Assembly: GCA_013362385.1 (NCBI GenBank)
Contig: JABFWC010000067.1
Coordinates: 1-10,173 of the forward strand
DNA from: Pseudarthrobacter sp.
GTDB taxonomy: Bacteria > Actinomycetota > Actinomycetes > Actinomycetales > Micrococcaceae
Length of the DNA stretch: 10,173 bases
Direction of reading: 5' to 3'
The position numbers and the translations under genes were made by a program. The first letter of the stretch is position 1; each line of letters starts with the position of its first letter. Under the pieces are notes generated by a model, which was not told the DNA's origin, made no database searches, and saw only the letters and a program-made list of their open reading frames with translations. Positions 1 through 6,645 of the stretch are shown here, piece after piece.

Positions 1-264
1 GACAAGGACATGGGCATCGAGCTGACCAAGGCCGCCAAGGTGCTCCTGGCAACCCGCGGCTACGACCCCGCCATGGGTGCCCGGCCGCTGCGCCGCACCA
101 TCCAGCGCGAGATCGAGGACCAGCTCTCCGAGAAGATCCTGTTCGGCGAGATCCACACCGGCGACATCGTCGTGGTGGATGTCGAAGGCGAAGGCGACGA
201 CGCGAAGTTCACCTTCGCCGGCAACGCCAAGCCCCGCATCCCGGAGATCGCCCCGAGCGTCTAA
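1..264 (+). CDS. clpC: ATP-dependent Clp protease ATPase subunit ClpC, C-terminal end (partial)
   Basis: Only the last 87 residues are inside the window; the 5' part lies upstream. ClpC is an AAA+ (Clp/Hsp100) unfoldase that feeds proteins to ClpP in the cytoplasm. The visible part is the small C-terminal subdomain of the second AAA+ module: the sensor-2 motif GARPLRR (visible residues 26-32), preceded by GYDPAM and followed by the typical helix TIQREIEDQLSEKIL and a strand ending in DIVVVDV. The acidic, low-conservation tail ending in PEIAPSV is usual for actinobacterial ClpC and argues against ClpB. The frame is open from base 1 and ends with TAA at 262-264. A good intrinsic terminator follows 27 nt later, so the gene ends its transcription unit here. 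ClpC rather than ClpB or ClpA is family recognition from a short piece. Confidence 0.9.
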   Translation, partial: DKDMGIELTKAAKVLLATRGYDPAMGARPLRRTIQREIEDQLSEKILFGEIHTGDIVVVDVEGEGDDAKFTFAGNAKPRIPEIAPSV

Positions 265-291
265 GCTCCACGATTCCAGCAGAACCCCGAT

Positions 292-330
292 AGCCCCGCC
301 CGCTCCCAGAGCCGGCGGGGCTTTCGTTTT
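292..330 (+). terminator. Intrinsic terminator of clpC
   Basis: A perfect 9-bp stem AGCCCCGCC (292-300) / GGCGGGGCT (314-322) has a 13-nt loop and is followed directly by the T-rich run TTCGTTTT (323-330). It starts 27 nt after the clpC stop and reads in the same direction. It is the only hairpin in the window with a real T tract. Confidence 0.9.
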
Positions 331-356
331 GCGGAATTGGCATGACCGGCCACAGC

Positions 357-392
357 CCGCATAACCGGCGCGACCCGGCAACGGTTATGCGG
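357..392. repeat. 11-bp perfect inverted repeat, possible operator or recombination site
   Basis: CCGCATAACCG (357-367) is the exact reverse complement of CGGTTATGCGG (382-392), separated by 14 nt. No T run follows, so it is not an obvious terminator; it lies beyond the clpC terminator in a gene-free region. The size and spacing would fit a dimeric regulator site or a site-specific recombination site. Neither role can be shown from the sequence. Confidence 0.75.
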
Positions 393-450
393 TCTGAAGC
401 CGCCCTTGTCGGGGAGGGCCGGTCGTAAATTCCTGAACCCGGGATCCTCG

Positions 451-488
451 CCCGCTCGGACCATCAGCACCCGCTCGGATCGTCAGCA
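451..488. repeat. 19-bp imperfect tandem direct repeat (two copies)
   Basis: Two abutting 19-bp units, CCCGCTCGGACCATCAGCA (451-469) and CCCGCTCGGATCGTCAGCA (470-488), match at 17 of 19 positions. They lie about 100 bp upstream of the DUF2254-HNH gene. A protein-binding array or a simple local duplication are both possible. The bases after it (about 499-550) are purine-rich and show no gene. Confidence 0.8.
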
Positions 489-586
489 AAGGACGAGAAT
501 AGATGATGGAGGCATGGGAGAGGGGGTAGGGGCAGCAAAGGGTCAGGGGCGAAGCCAAGTGCTACTGGCATAGGGAAGGAACAGCC

Positions 587-2710
587 ATGGTTGGTAGCGA
601 CAACGACAGGCGCCGGAACACGGCCCTGCGGGATCCGCTGCGCAGCTGGGGCGGGATGCACGAGCCGGGCCGGCTGAGGCGTGCCATCGCCGAGTTCCTC
701 AGGCTGCCGCTGCTCATCACGCTGGCCTTTTGCATAGCCGCTACCGGCGTGTCCATCCTGGACGCGGCAGGCGATCCGGTGCCGTTGCACTATCTGGCAG
801 CGGCGATCGTGCCGGGCGAGGGTGCCGTTTTTTTCGTGTCCGCCGTGGCCACTAGCCTGCTGACCGTCACCTCGATCACGTTTTCGGTGTTGCTGCTGGC
901 CGTGCAGCAGAGCGCCAACTCCCTGACCACCGTGGTGCTCGACCATTTCCTGCGCCGCCGGGCCAACCAGGTGTATTTCGGATTCTTCGTCGGCGCCACC
1001 GCGTTCACATTCATTGTCCTGGGCCTGGCCCGCCCGGAACCTGCCCCGGTCTACGGAGGAGCCCTCACCCTGCTCCTGGCGATCGCGGCGCTGGTTGTCC
1101 TGCTGCTGCTGATCCACGGCACGATCGACCAGATGCGTCCCCAGTCCGTGATCCGCTCCATCCACGAACTTGCACTGCGGGCCCGCCAAAGCGAACTGGT
1201 CCTCCTGGGCCGGACACGGAGGCAGCGGACCACGCCGGAGGATGCCCGGGAGCGGCTGGTACGGGTGCTGGACAGCGGCTATATTGCCACCATCGACGTC
1301 GGCCGGCTCGCCCGGGCGGCCAGCGCGGCCGGCCCCGCGACGGAGATCCTGGTTGACGGGCGGCTGGGGGAATACCTGATCTTCGACGACGTTGTGGCCC
1401 GCCTCGTCGGGGTGGACCCTGGCGATTCCTCCTGGGACGAGGACATCCTCGCCGCCTTCCGCGTCGACGACATCCGCAATGTCGACGCCGAATCCGGCTA
1501 CGCCATCGACCAATTGGCAAACATCGCCTGGGTCACCGGCAGCAGCGCCGGCCAAAGCCCCAACACCGCCGTCGCCGCCGTGCGCGCCCTCAGCGACCTG
1601 CTCGGACGGTGGCTGATCGGCGGCGAGCGGGACAGGGCGGGCCTCGACCAAGAGCCGCCGGAACTGCCGGTGGTATATCCCGACGGCGCCGTTGCCTTGG
1701 GCCTGGCCGCACTCGGCAACCTGGTCGTCGGCACCGCGGAATCCAGCCAGGTGCAGACCTGTGCGGAGCTGATCCGCTCCTTCGCCCGCCTCGCGCCCAG
1801 ACTCCACGCCAACGACCGGAAGGACTTCGCGGAGGCCATCGATGGTGCCCTTCCCGCGGTGATCCAACATGCCGAATTGCCGACACTGCACCAGGCCCTG
1901 CAGGAACTTGAAACCGTGATGCGTAAGACCGGGCTGGATGCAGCCCGGATCGCCGAGGTCAGCGGCCTGCTTACCGAGGCCACCCACCGCCTGATGCCCA
2001 AACCCTCCAACGACCCCGCAGCCACACACCCAATCAACATCGAGGGCGAAGAACCTACTAGCCAGGAACTGCGAAACGCCTTCTACTCCGGCCCTTGGGT
2101 CTCTGCTGCGAAGAAGATCTTCTCCAAGGCCAACGGGGCTGCCTACGGTCTCGGCTCTGCGTATCTGCAGGGCGAAGTCAACCGCCAGGACTACCTCGAA
2201 ACCGCGCTCAAGTGGATCAACGGCGGCGACAAGGTCAACGCATACATGGCGAAACACCAGCATGACCCGAACGCCGACGAGCTCTGGAACTACTTCCAAA
2301 ATGTCATCAAGTGGACCAAGGACACCTTTCCCGCATACCGCAGCGAGATGAAGGGGTTGCCCTGGGGCGAGTACTACAACGACTTCGGGAAACAATCTTG
2401 GGACGCCGCCGGCTTGGAGGGCCGTATCGCCGTCCTCATGCAGGACGACGAGATCAGGAAGAAGAGCGGAATCTACCACTACGTGCTGGATGGCGACGAG
2501 CGACACCTCAACCTGCGCACCTTCGACCAAGCCACCCGGCGCATCGCATACGAGCGCCAGGAGGGCATCTGCCCGACGTGTGGAGACTACTTCGAAATTG
2601 CCGAGATGCACGCGGACCACAAGCTGCCCTGGTCGAAGAACGGTAAAACTACCGTGGACAATTGCCAGATGCTCTGCGGCGACGACTATCCCGCCAAGAC
2701 CGCGAAGTAG
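587..2710 (+). CDS. Chimeric protein: DUF2254 membrane protein fused to a truncated DUF262/HNH nuclease tail
   Basis: The protein has 707 residues. The start ATG has the Shine-Dalgarno AGGGAAGGA (572-580) 6 nt upstream. Residues about 30-475 look like the uncharacterised DUF2254 family of predicted membrane proteins: hydrophobic segments at about 41-58, 80-106, 129-148 and 157-177, then a long soluble helical region. From about residue 483 (INIEGEE, nt 2033 on) it changes into the back half of a DUF262 protein: QELRNAFYSGPW, then YLETALKWI, KHQHDPNADELW, EMKGLPWGEYYN and a C-terminal HNH domain with C662-x2-C665, the D677-H678 pair, N692 and C697. The front of DUF262, with its DGQQR motif, is absent. 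Where relatives have an Asn after LCxxC/D, Y701 is found. Row counts give about 72% GC in the DUF2254 part and about 50-62% in the tail, which suggests an acquired fragment. The function of the whole is unknown. The fusion could be a working membrane-tethered nuclease or a recombination scar; I lean to the scar. Confidence 0.85.
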   Translation: MVGSDNDRRRNTALRDPLRSWGGMHEPGRLRRAIAEFLRLPLLITLAFCIAATGVSILDAAGDPVPLHYLAAAIVPGEGAVFFVSAVATSLLTVTSITFSVLLLAVQQSANSLTTVVLDHFLRRRANQVYFGFFVGATAFTFIVLGLARPEPAPVYGGALTLLLAIAALVVLLLLIHGTIDQMRPQSVIRSIHELALRARQSELVLLGRTRRQRTTPEDARERLVRVLDSGYIATIDVGRLARAASAAGPATEILVDGRLGEYLIFDDVVARLVGVDPGDSSWDEDILAAFRVDDIRNVDAESGYAIDQLANIAWVTGSSAGQSPNTAVAAVRALSDLLGRWLIGGERDRAGLDQEPPELPVVYPDGAVALGLAALGNLVVGTAESSQVQTCAELIRSFARLAPRLHANDRKDFAEAIDGALPAVIQHAELPTLHQALQELETVMRKTGLDAARIAEVSGLLTEATHRLMPKPSNDPAATHPINIEGEEPTSQELRNAFYSGPWVSAAKKIFSKANGAAYGLGSAYLQGEVNRQDYLETALKWINGGDKVNAYMAKHQHDPNADELWNYFQNVIKWTKDTFPAYRSEMKGLPWGEYYNDFGKQSWDAAGLEGRIAVLMQDDEIRKKSGIYHYVLDGDERHLNLRTFDQATRRIAYERQEGICPTCGDYFEIAEMHADHKLPWSKNGKTTVDNCQMLCGDDYPAKTAK

Positions 2711-2771
2711 CGAAGCTTTAGCGTCAGACGCCAAACAACCGGGGCGGTAGCCACGCCGTAGGATGGGGCTT

Positions 2772-3281
2772 GTGACTGCCTCCTTCCGTATCCGGCCTGC
2801 CCGCACCGGCGACGTCCCGCTCATCAAGAAACTGGTGGCGCCGCTGGCCGAGGAACGGATCCTGATGGCGAAGGAGACGGTGGCCTACTACGAGAGCCTC
2901 CAGGAATTCCTCATCGCCGAATCCAGCGACGGCGATGTAATCGGCTGCGGCGCCCTCCATGTCATGTGGGAAGACCTGGCCGAAATCCGCACCCTTGCCG
3001 CGTCCCGGCAGTGGCGTGGCAAGGGGGTCGGCCACATCCTGGTGGAAAGCCTGCTCGAGCAGGCCCGCGAACTCGGGGTGCGGCGCGTGTTCTGCCTGAC
3101 GTTCGAGGTCGACTTCTTCAAGCGCCACGGCTTCGACGTGATGGCGGACCAGTCCGCCGTCGATCCCGAGGTGTATTCGGATCTCCTCCGCTCCCACGAC
3201 GAGGGCGTCGCCGAATTCCTGGACCTGGCCCGGGTCAAGCCCAACACCCTCGGCAATACCCGGATGATCCGCGCGCTCTAA
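2772..3281 (+). CDS. argA: Amino-acid N-acetyltransferase, actinobacterial ArgA (Rv2747-like)
   Basis: This is a single-domain GNAT acetyltransferase of 169 residues. Rv2747-type enzymes acetylate L-glutamine/L-glutamate with acetyl-CoA, the first step of arginine synthesis, in the cytoplasm. Visible marks are the N-terminal FRIRPARTGDVPLIKKLV strand-helix, the acetyl-CoA pyrophosphate loop QWRGKGVG (80-87), EVDFFKRHGF (112-121), and the family-typical end KPNTLGNTRMI. The size matches the short stand-alone actinobacterial ArgA and not the long kinase-fused enzyme. An in-frame ATG lies 9 nt upstream (2763), but the only Shine-Dalgarno-like AGGA (2760-2763) overlaps it and stands 8 nt before the GTG at 2772, so GTG is preferred. 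It follows the DUF2254-HNH stop by 61 nt on the same strand and could share its transcript. A substrate other than Glu/Gln cannot be excluded. Confidence 0.85.
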   Translation: MTASFRIRPARTGDVPLIKKLVAPLAEERILMAKETVAYYESLQEFLIAESSDGDVIGCGALHVMWEDLAEIRTLAASRQWRGKGVGHILVESLLEQARELGVRRVFCLTFEVDFFKRHGFDVMADQSAVDPEVYSDLLRSHDEGVAEFLDLARVKPNTLGNTRMIRAL

Positions 3282-3370
3282 GAACTGCCGCTTCGTTTGA
3301 GCCTCCAGAGCCGCGTTTGCATTATTCGATTTGATGGATAAACTGTAGGCCGGCCAGGTGTGGGGGGCCT

Positions 3371-3408
3371 CAGGAAAGGGACAGTCATTGGGGGCTGTCC
3401 CTTTCCTG
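3371..3408. terminator. Perfect 14-bp hairpin, probable factor-assisted or U-less terminator
   Basis: CAGGAAAGGGACAG (3371-3384) pairs exactly with CTGTCCCTTTCCTG (3395-3408) across a 10-nt loop. It lies 90 nt after the argA stop and 112 nt before dhaK. No T tract follows on either side, so termination is inferred from position and stem strength. It may instead be a copy of a dispersed palindromic element. Confidence 0.5.
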
Positions 3409-3474
3409 CGCCTGCGGGCCTCGGACGCCTTGGCCATGGTGAGGGTGCGCCTACCCCGCCGGCAGCGCTGATAG

Positions 3475-3480
3475 TAGGGT
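3475..3480 (+). promoter_or_regulatory. Candidate -10 hexamer for the dhaKLM operon
   Basis: TAGGGT fits the actinobacterial TANNNT -10 pattern and sits 40 nt before the dhaK GTG, giving a leader of about 34 nt that contains the Shine-Dalgarno sequence. No convincing -35 element is at the right distance. An alternative promoter is the 3317-3344 patch. Confidence 0.3.
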
Positions 3481-3520
3481 CGAAGACACATCCTTCAGGA
3501 GCACAGCCAGGAGCACCGCC

Positions 3521-4522
3521 GTGAAGAAACTCATCAATGATCCCCGGTCGGTCGTGGACGAAACCGTCCAAGGCTTCGGCCTGGCGCACGCCGGGCTGGT
3601 CAGTGTCAGCACGGACCCCCTCTTCATCTCGCGACAGGATGTGCCGGTGGCCGGGAAAGTGGGCCTCGTTTCCGGCGGCGGTAGCGGCCACGAGCCGCTC
3701 CACGCAGGTTACGTGGGCCTGGGAATGCTCGATGCCGCGGTGCCGGGGGCAGTGTTCACATCGCCCACGCCTGACCAGATCCTCCCGGCGACCCTTGCGG
3801 TGGACTCGGGTGCCGGCGTCGTGCATATCGTCAAGAACTACACCGGCGACGTGCTGAACTTCGAGACCGCGGCCGAGCTGGCGGAAGCGGAAGGCGTCAG
3901 CGTCCGCACCGTCCTGGTCAACGACGACGTGGCGGTGGAAGACTCGCTGTACACGGCAGGCCGGCGGGGAGTGGGCGGCACCGTGCTCGTGGAGAAGATC
4001 GCGGGTGCGGCCGCCCAGCGCGGGGATGACCTCGAGGCCGTGGCGGCCATCGCTGAACGGGTCAATGCGAACGTCCGGACCATGGGCGTCGCCCTCGCAG
4101 CATGCACCGTGCCCCATGCCGGCACGCCCGGTTTCGACCTCGCCGAGGATGAGATCGAGATCGGCATCGGGATCCACGGGGAACCCGGCAGGCACCGCAT
4201 TCCCATGGAAAGCGCCGACGCCATCACGGACCGGCTCCTGGGGCCCGTCCTGGCCGACCTGAAGGTCAGTTCCGGGGACAAGGTGCTGCTCTTCGTCAAC
4301 GGCATGGGCGGTACCCCGCTCAGCGAGCTGTACATCGTCTACCGCCGGGCCGCGCAGATAGTCGCGGACGCCGGGGCCACCGTGGAACGCTCCCTGGTGG
4401 GCAACTACATCACGTCGCTGGAAATGCAGGGCTGCTCCATCTCCGTGCTTCGGCTCGACGACGAACTCACCGCGCTTTGGGACGCGCCCGTGCACACGGC
4501 CGCACTCCGCTGGGGCGTGTGA
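3521..4522 (+). CDS. dhaK: PTS-dependent dihydroxyacetone kinase, substrate-binding subunit DhaK
   Basis: The protein has 333 residues. DhaK binds dihydroxyacetone covalently as a hemiaminal on a histidine and receives phosphate from ADP held by DhaL, giving dihydroxyacetone phosphate for glycolysis. Key residues are present at E. coli numbering plus one: H57 in [10 protein letters not shown]110 in NYTGD, and the covalent H219 in GIGIHGEPG. The C-terminal [18 protein letters not shown] and [14 protein letters not shown] are also typical. The start is GTG, with AGGAG (3509-3513) 7 nt upstream. It is the first gene of a three-gene operon; dhaL starts 2 nt after its TGA. No regulator gene (dhaR or dhaQ/S type) and no glycerol gene is visible next to it, so the source of the substrate is open. 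Confidence 0.97.
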   Translation: MKKLINDPRSVVDETVQGFGLAHAGLVSVSTDPLFISRQDVPVAGKVGLVSGGGSGHEPLHAGYVGLGMLDAAVPGAVFTSPTPDQILPATLAVDSGAGVVHIVKNYTGDVLNFETAAELAEAEGVSVRTVLVNDDVAVEDSLYTAGRRGVGGTVLVEKIAGAAAQRGDDLEAVAAIAERVNANVRTMGVALAACTVPHAGTPGFDLAEDEIEIGIGIHGEPGRHRIPMESADAITDRLLGPVLADLKVSSGDKVLLFVNGMGGTPLSELYIVYRRAAQIVADAGATVERSLVGNYITSLEMQGCSISVLRLDDELTALWDAPVHTAALRWGV

Positions 4523-4524
4523 CC

Positions 4525-5157
4525 ATGGTGCTGGACGTGAACTGGACGGTGAAGTGGCTTACGCTGTGCGCACAGGCCATGGCTGAACACCGCCTTGAGC
4601 TCATCGAGCTGGACCGCGCAATCGGTGATTCAGACCACGGCGAGAACATGGACCGGGGGTTCCAGGCCGTACTGGCCAAACTTGACGAGGACATGCCGGA
4701 AACGCCCGGCGCCGCCCTGAAGATGACGGCGATGACCCTCATGTCGAAGGTCGGCGGCGCGGCCGGTCCCCTCTACGGGACGGCTTTCCTTCGTGCCGCC
4801 ACGGCGGTGGGGGATGCCATCGAGGTTGAACCGGCTGCGTGGGCCGGTGCCCTGGCGGCCGCCCGTGACGGCATTGTGGCGCGCGGCAAGGCTGAGCCTG
4901 GAGACAAGACGATGGTGGATGCGTGGACTCCAGCCGTTGACGCTGCCCGTGTGGTGGCCGACGGCGGAAGCCCGGACGTCCTCGACGTCCTTGTTGCCGC
5001 GGCGGAAGCAGCCGAGGCCGGGGCGGTGGCCACCGATCCGCTGGTGGCGCGCAAGGGCCGGGCCAGCTACCTGGGCGAACGCAGTGCCGGCCACCGGGAC
5101 CCCGGCGCGGTTTCCACTGCGCTGATCCTGCGCGCCGCCGTCGGGGCAGCTGCGTGA
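4525..5157 (+). CDS. dhaL: Dihydroxyacetone kinase ADP-binding subunit DhaL
   Basis: The protein has 210 residues, the same length as E. coli DhaL. DhaL keeps ADP bound as a cofactor that is phosphorylated by DhaM and then passes the phosphate to DhaK-bound dihydroxyacetone. The three Mg-binding aspartates sit at D30, D35 and D37 in LDRAIGDSDHG, the same positions as in E. coli. Other family motifs are GGAAGPLYGTAF, GDKTMVDAW, and the C-terminal YLGERSAGHRDPGA. The ATG at 4525 is chosen over a longer frame opening at 4477 because it lies just behind the dhaK stop, matches the family's N-terminus, and has GGGG (4512-4515) about 9 nt upstream. It overlaps dhaM by 4 nt (GTGA), so translation is probably coupled. 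Confidence 0.97.
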   Translation: MVLDVNWTVKWLTLCAQAMAEHRLELIELDRAIGDSDHGENMDRGFQAVLAKLDEDMPETPGAALKMTAMTLMSKVGGAAGPLYGTAFLRAATAVGDAIEVEPAAWAGALAAARDGIVARGKAEPGDKTMVDAWTPAVDAARVVADGGSPDVLDVLVAAAEAAEAGAVATDPLVARKGRASYLGERSAGHRDPGAVSTALILRAAVGAAA

Positions 5158-5843
5158 CCGTAACCATCGTGGTGGTCTCCCACAGTGAAAAAATTGCCGA
5201 CGGCGCCACGGAACTTGCCGCCCAAATGGCGCCGGACGTCCTCATCCTGCCCGCCGGGGGCACCGACGACGGCAGGATCGGCACCAGCCTGGAGAAGGTC
5301 CTCGCCGCCCTTGGGAAGGCCGGCGAAGACGGCGCAGTGGTCATCGCCGACCTCGGGTCGGCCGTCATGACCGCCGAATCGGCGCTCGAATTCGCCGGCG
5401 ACCCGCCGGACGTGGTCCTGGCGGATGCGCCGCTGGTGGAAGGGCTGGTAGCGGCAGCTGTCGCGGCCCAGGGAGGCGCGGACGTCCGGGGCGTCAGGCG
5501 CGCGGCGGAAGCCGTTCGCGGTCCTGGCCGCCGCCCGTTGCCCTCCGCGTCCGACGCAGTGGCGGAGGGCGTTACCGGAGCGGGGCCCGACTACACGGGG
5601 GACTTCGAGCTGGTTAACCAGGCCGGGATGCACGCCCGGCCCGCCGCGAAGATCGCCGGCGGCCTGGCCTCGCTTGACGCCGAAGTGGCCGTCAACGGCG
5701 TCGACGGCACCTCCATGACGGCCCTGATGACCCTGGCGGCCGGCAAGGGGTCGGTGCTGCACGTCGAAGCGTGGGGCGTGGACGCGGAACGGGCCGTCAA
5801 CTACGTGGGCGGCCTGGTCCAGGCGGGGTTCGGCGAGCCCTGA
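5154..5843 (+). CDS. dhaM: PTS phosphotransfer subunit DhaM (EIIA-HPr form)
   Basis: The protein has 229 residues. DhaM carries phosphate from the PTS to ADP on DhaL. Residues about 1-125 are the EIIA(mannose)-like domain with active-site H10 in VVVSHSEKIADG, and also PAGGTDDGRIGTS and ADLGSAVMTAE. A Pro/Ala-rich linker follows, and residues about 148-229 are an HPr domain with H160 in NQAGMHARPAAK. E. coli DhaM (472 residues) has a third, enzyme I-like domain that is absent here; the L. lactis type has EIIA alone. This protein therefore needs enzyme I from another locus, but may not need free HPr. The start GTG overlaps the dhaL stop and has GGGG (5143-5146) 7 nt upstream. A strong hairpin begins on the base after its stop codon. 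Confidence 0.95.
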   Translation: MTVTIVVVSHSEKIADGATELAAQMAPDVLILPAGGTDDGRIGTSLEKVLAALGKAGEDGAVVIADLGSAVMTAESALEFAGDPPDVVLADAPLVEGLVAAAVAAQGGADVRGVRRAAEAVRGPGRRPLPSASDAVAEGVTGAGPDYTGDFELVNQAGMHARPAAKIAGGLASLDAEVAVNGVDGTSMTALMTLAAGKGSVLHVEAWGVDAERAVNYVGGLVQAGFGEP

Positions 5844-5869
5844 CTCCGTCCCGCCGGCGCGGGATGGAG
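5844..5869 (+). terminator. Hairpin at the end of dhaKLM, probable terminator without T tract
   Basis: CTCCGTCCCGC (5844-5854) pairs with GCGGGATGGAG (5859-5869) over 11 bp with one G-T wobble and a CGGC tetraloop. It begins immediately after the dhaM TGA. No T tract follows, which is common in high-GC actinobacteria; it could also protect the 3' end of the mRNA. Confidence 0.6.
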
Positions 5870-5922
5870 GACCGATTCGGAGCCGGCGGTGTGTTCGGGG
5901 CACCTCGGCGGGCTTCTGCTAA

Positions 5923-5928
5923 TAAGCT
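5923..5928 (+). promoter_or_regulatory. -10 hexamer for a leaderless small gene
   Basis: TAAGCT (TANNNT) ends 7 nt before the ATG at 5936, so the expected transcription start falls on or next to the A of the ATG. No Shine-Dalgarno sequence is present in the intervening bases. Confidence 0.5.
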
Positions 5929-5935
5929 CGATGCC

Positions 5936-6109
5936 ATGGAACGGCCCCGCCCCGAAGACAACCCCCAGGAGATCGAAGTACTGGAGGGGCAAACGTCCGT
6001 GGAGGAACTGCTGGCCGACCTTGGCTTCGAATGGCGCCCTGATGCATCCGCCGGCGGGCCAGGCTCAGCCGGCGCCGGCGACCTGTTCAACCAGCCGGCG
6101 CTGTTCTAG
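5936..6109 (+). CDS. Small acidic protein of unknown function (57 residues)
   Basis: I do not recognise a named family. The frame stays open further upstream, but the ATG at 5936 is chosen because upstream codons overlap dhaM and its terminator, and because a -10 hexamer ends 7 nt before it. The N-terminal half is acidic and probably helical (IEVLEGQTSVEELLADLGFEW). A Gly/Ala/Ser-rich link follows, and then the C-terminal end DLFNQPALF. The last five residues, Q-P-A-L-F, fit the Q-x-x-L-F core of the beta sliding-clamp binding motif, which is often at the extreme C-terminus of DNA replication and repair proteins. That role is inference only. It converges on the lipoprotein gene with a 2-nt gap. 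Confidence 0.7.
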   Translation: MERPRPEDNPQEIEVLEGQTSVEELLADLGFEWRPDASAGGPGSAGAGDLFNQPALF

Positions 6110-6111
6110 CG

Positions 6112-6597
6112 TCAGGCGCTTTCCCGCAGCCCGGCGCTGTCCAGGGTGACTGCGGCGGTGAGGAACTTCCCGCACTGCTCACCGAATGGATGGACGGCCC
6201 GGGGCTGGAACCGCAGGGTACGCACGGGCAACGCCGATCCATCAGCCCCGGTGCCCGTCGCCGTGACCGTCATGGCTGATTCCGTCAGCGTGTCCAGCAT
6301 CAGCGTTCCAACCCGCGTGCCGTCCGGAGAAGCAGTGGCAGAGCAGGCGCCCTCCGGGTTGCAGCCCTGGTCCGCGGGCGCCGTGCCGGCCCGCAGTTCC
6401 AAGTCACCTTCCTTGCAGTTCCCGTCCTGGCACGCCTTCAGATGCAGAGTGCCCACCTGCGCCGCGTAGCCTGCAGTTATGGTGACCGATACCGCGGTGG
6501 CCTGGGCGATGGCCGGGCAAGCAGTTGCGCCGGGACCGCAGCCGGAGGTGAGCGCCGTCGTCGCGATCCATGCCAAAAGCAGCCCCTGCCTGCGCAT
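6112..6597 (-). CDS. Cys-rich secreted lipoprotein of unknown function
   Basis: The protein has 161 residues. A short charged start (MRRQ), a hydrophobic core (GLLLAWIATTAL) and the lipobox TSGC with C20 indicate a lipoprotein signal peptide, so the mature protein should be anchored to the outer face of the membrane. The mature part has six more cysteines (27, 56, 61, 79, 85, 142), some in CQDGNC and CNPEGAC, which may form disulfides outside the cell; a beta-rich fold seems likely. No family is recognised. A GTG at 6603 would give two more residues. The ATG at 6597 is preferred because TACGCT ends 6 nt before it and no Shine-Dalgarno sequence is visible for either, so a leaderless transcript is likely. 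Confidence 0.75.
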   Translation of the reverse strand: MRRQGLLLAWIATTALTSGCGPGATACPAIAQATAVSVTITAGYAAQVGTLHLKACQDGNCKEGDLELRAGTAPADQGCNPEGACSATASPDGTRVGTLMLDTLTESAMTVTATGTGADGSALPVRTLRFQPRAVHPFGEQCGKFLTAAVTLDSAGLRESA

Positions 6598-6603
6598 ATT
6601 CAC

Positions 6604-6609
6604 AGCGTA
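6604..6609 (-). promoter_or_regulatory. -10 hexamer for the lipoprotein gene (leaderless)
   Basis: Read on the - strand this is TACGCT (TANNNT), with 6 nt between it and the ATG at 6597. That places the transcription start at or next to the start codon. Confidence 0.45.
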
Positions 6610-6645
6610 CGGCCGGGACAGCCGGCCGGCAGGGGAAGTGCGCGA

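Larger units (their letters stand above)
3282..3520 (+). other. argA-dhaK intergenic region
   Basis: No gene is seen in these 239 bases. They hold the perfect hairpin at 3371-3408 and a more AT-rich patch at 3317-3344 that could be a weak promoter (TTGCAT, 16-nt spacer, TAAACT). They also hold a TANNNT hexamer close to dhaK. The AT-rich patch lies before the hairpin, so a transcript from it would cross the hairpin to reach dhaK. Confidence 0.6.

Noticed and set aside
2763..2765. ATG as the argA start
   Set aside because: The only ribosome-binding sequence overlaps this codon; the GTG at 2772 has it at a normal distance.
464..2827. A 787-codon open frame on the - strand opposite the DUF2254-HNH gene
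   Set aside because: It is a shadow of the GC-rich + strand gene: the product is low-complexity with many Gly/Val/Asp and no domain, while the + frame has clear families and a Shine-Dalgarno sequence.
3278..4495. A 405-codon open frame on the - strand opposite dhaK
   Set aside because: It is antisense to a certain dhaK with all catalytic residues and has no recognisable domain or start signal.
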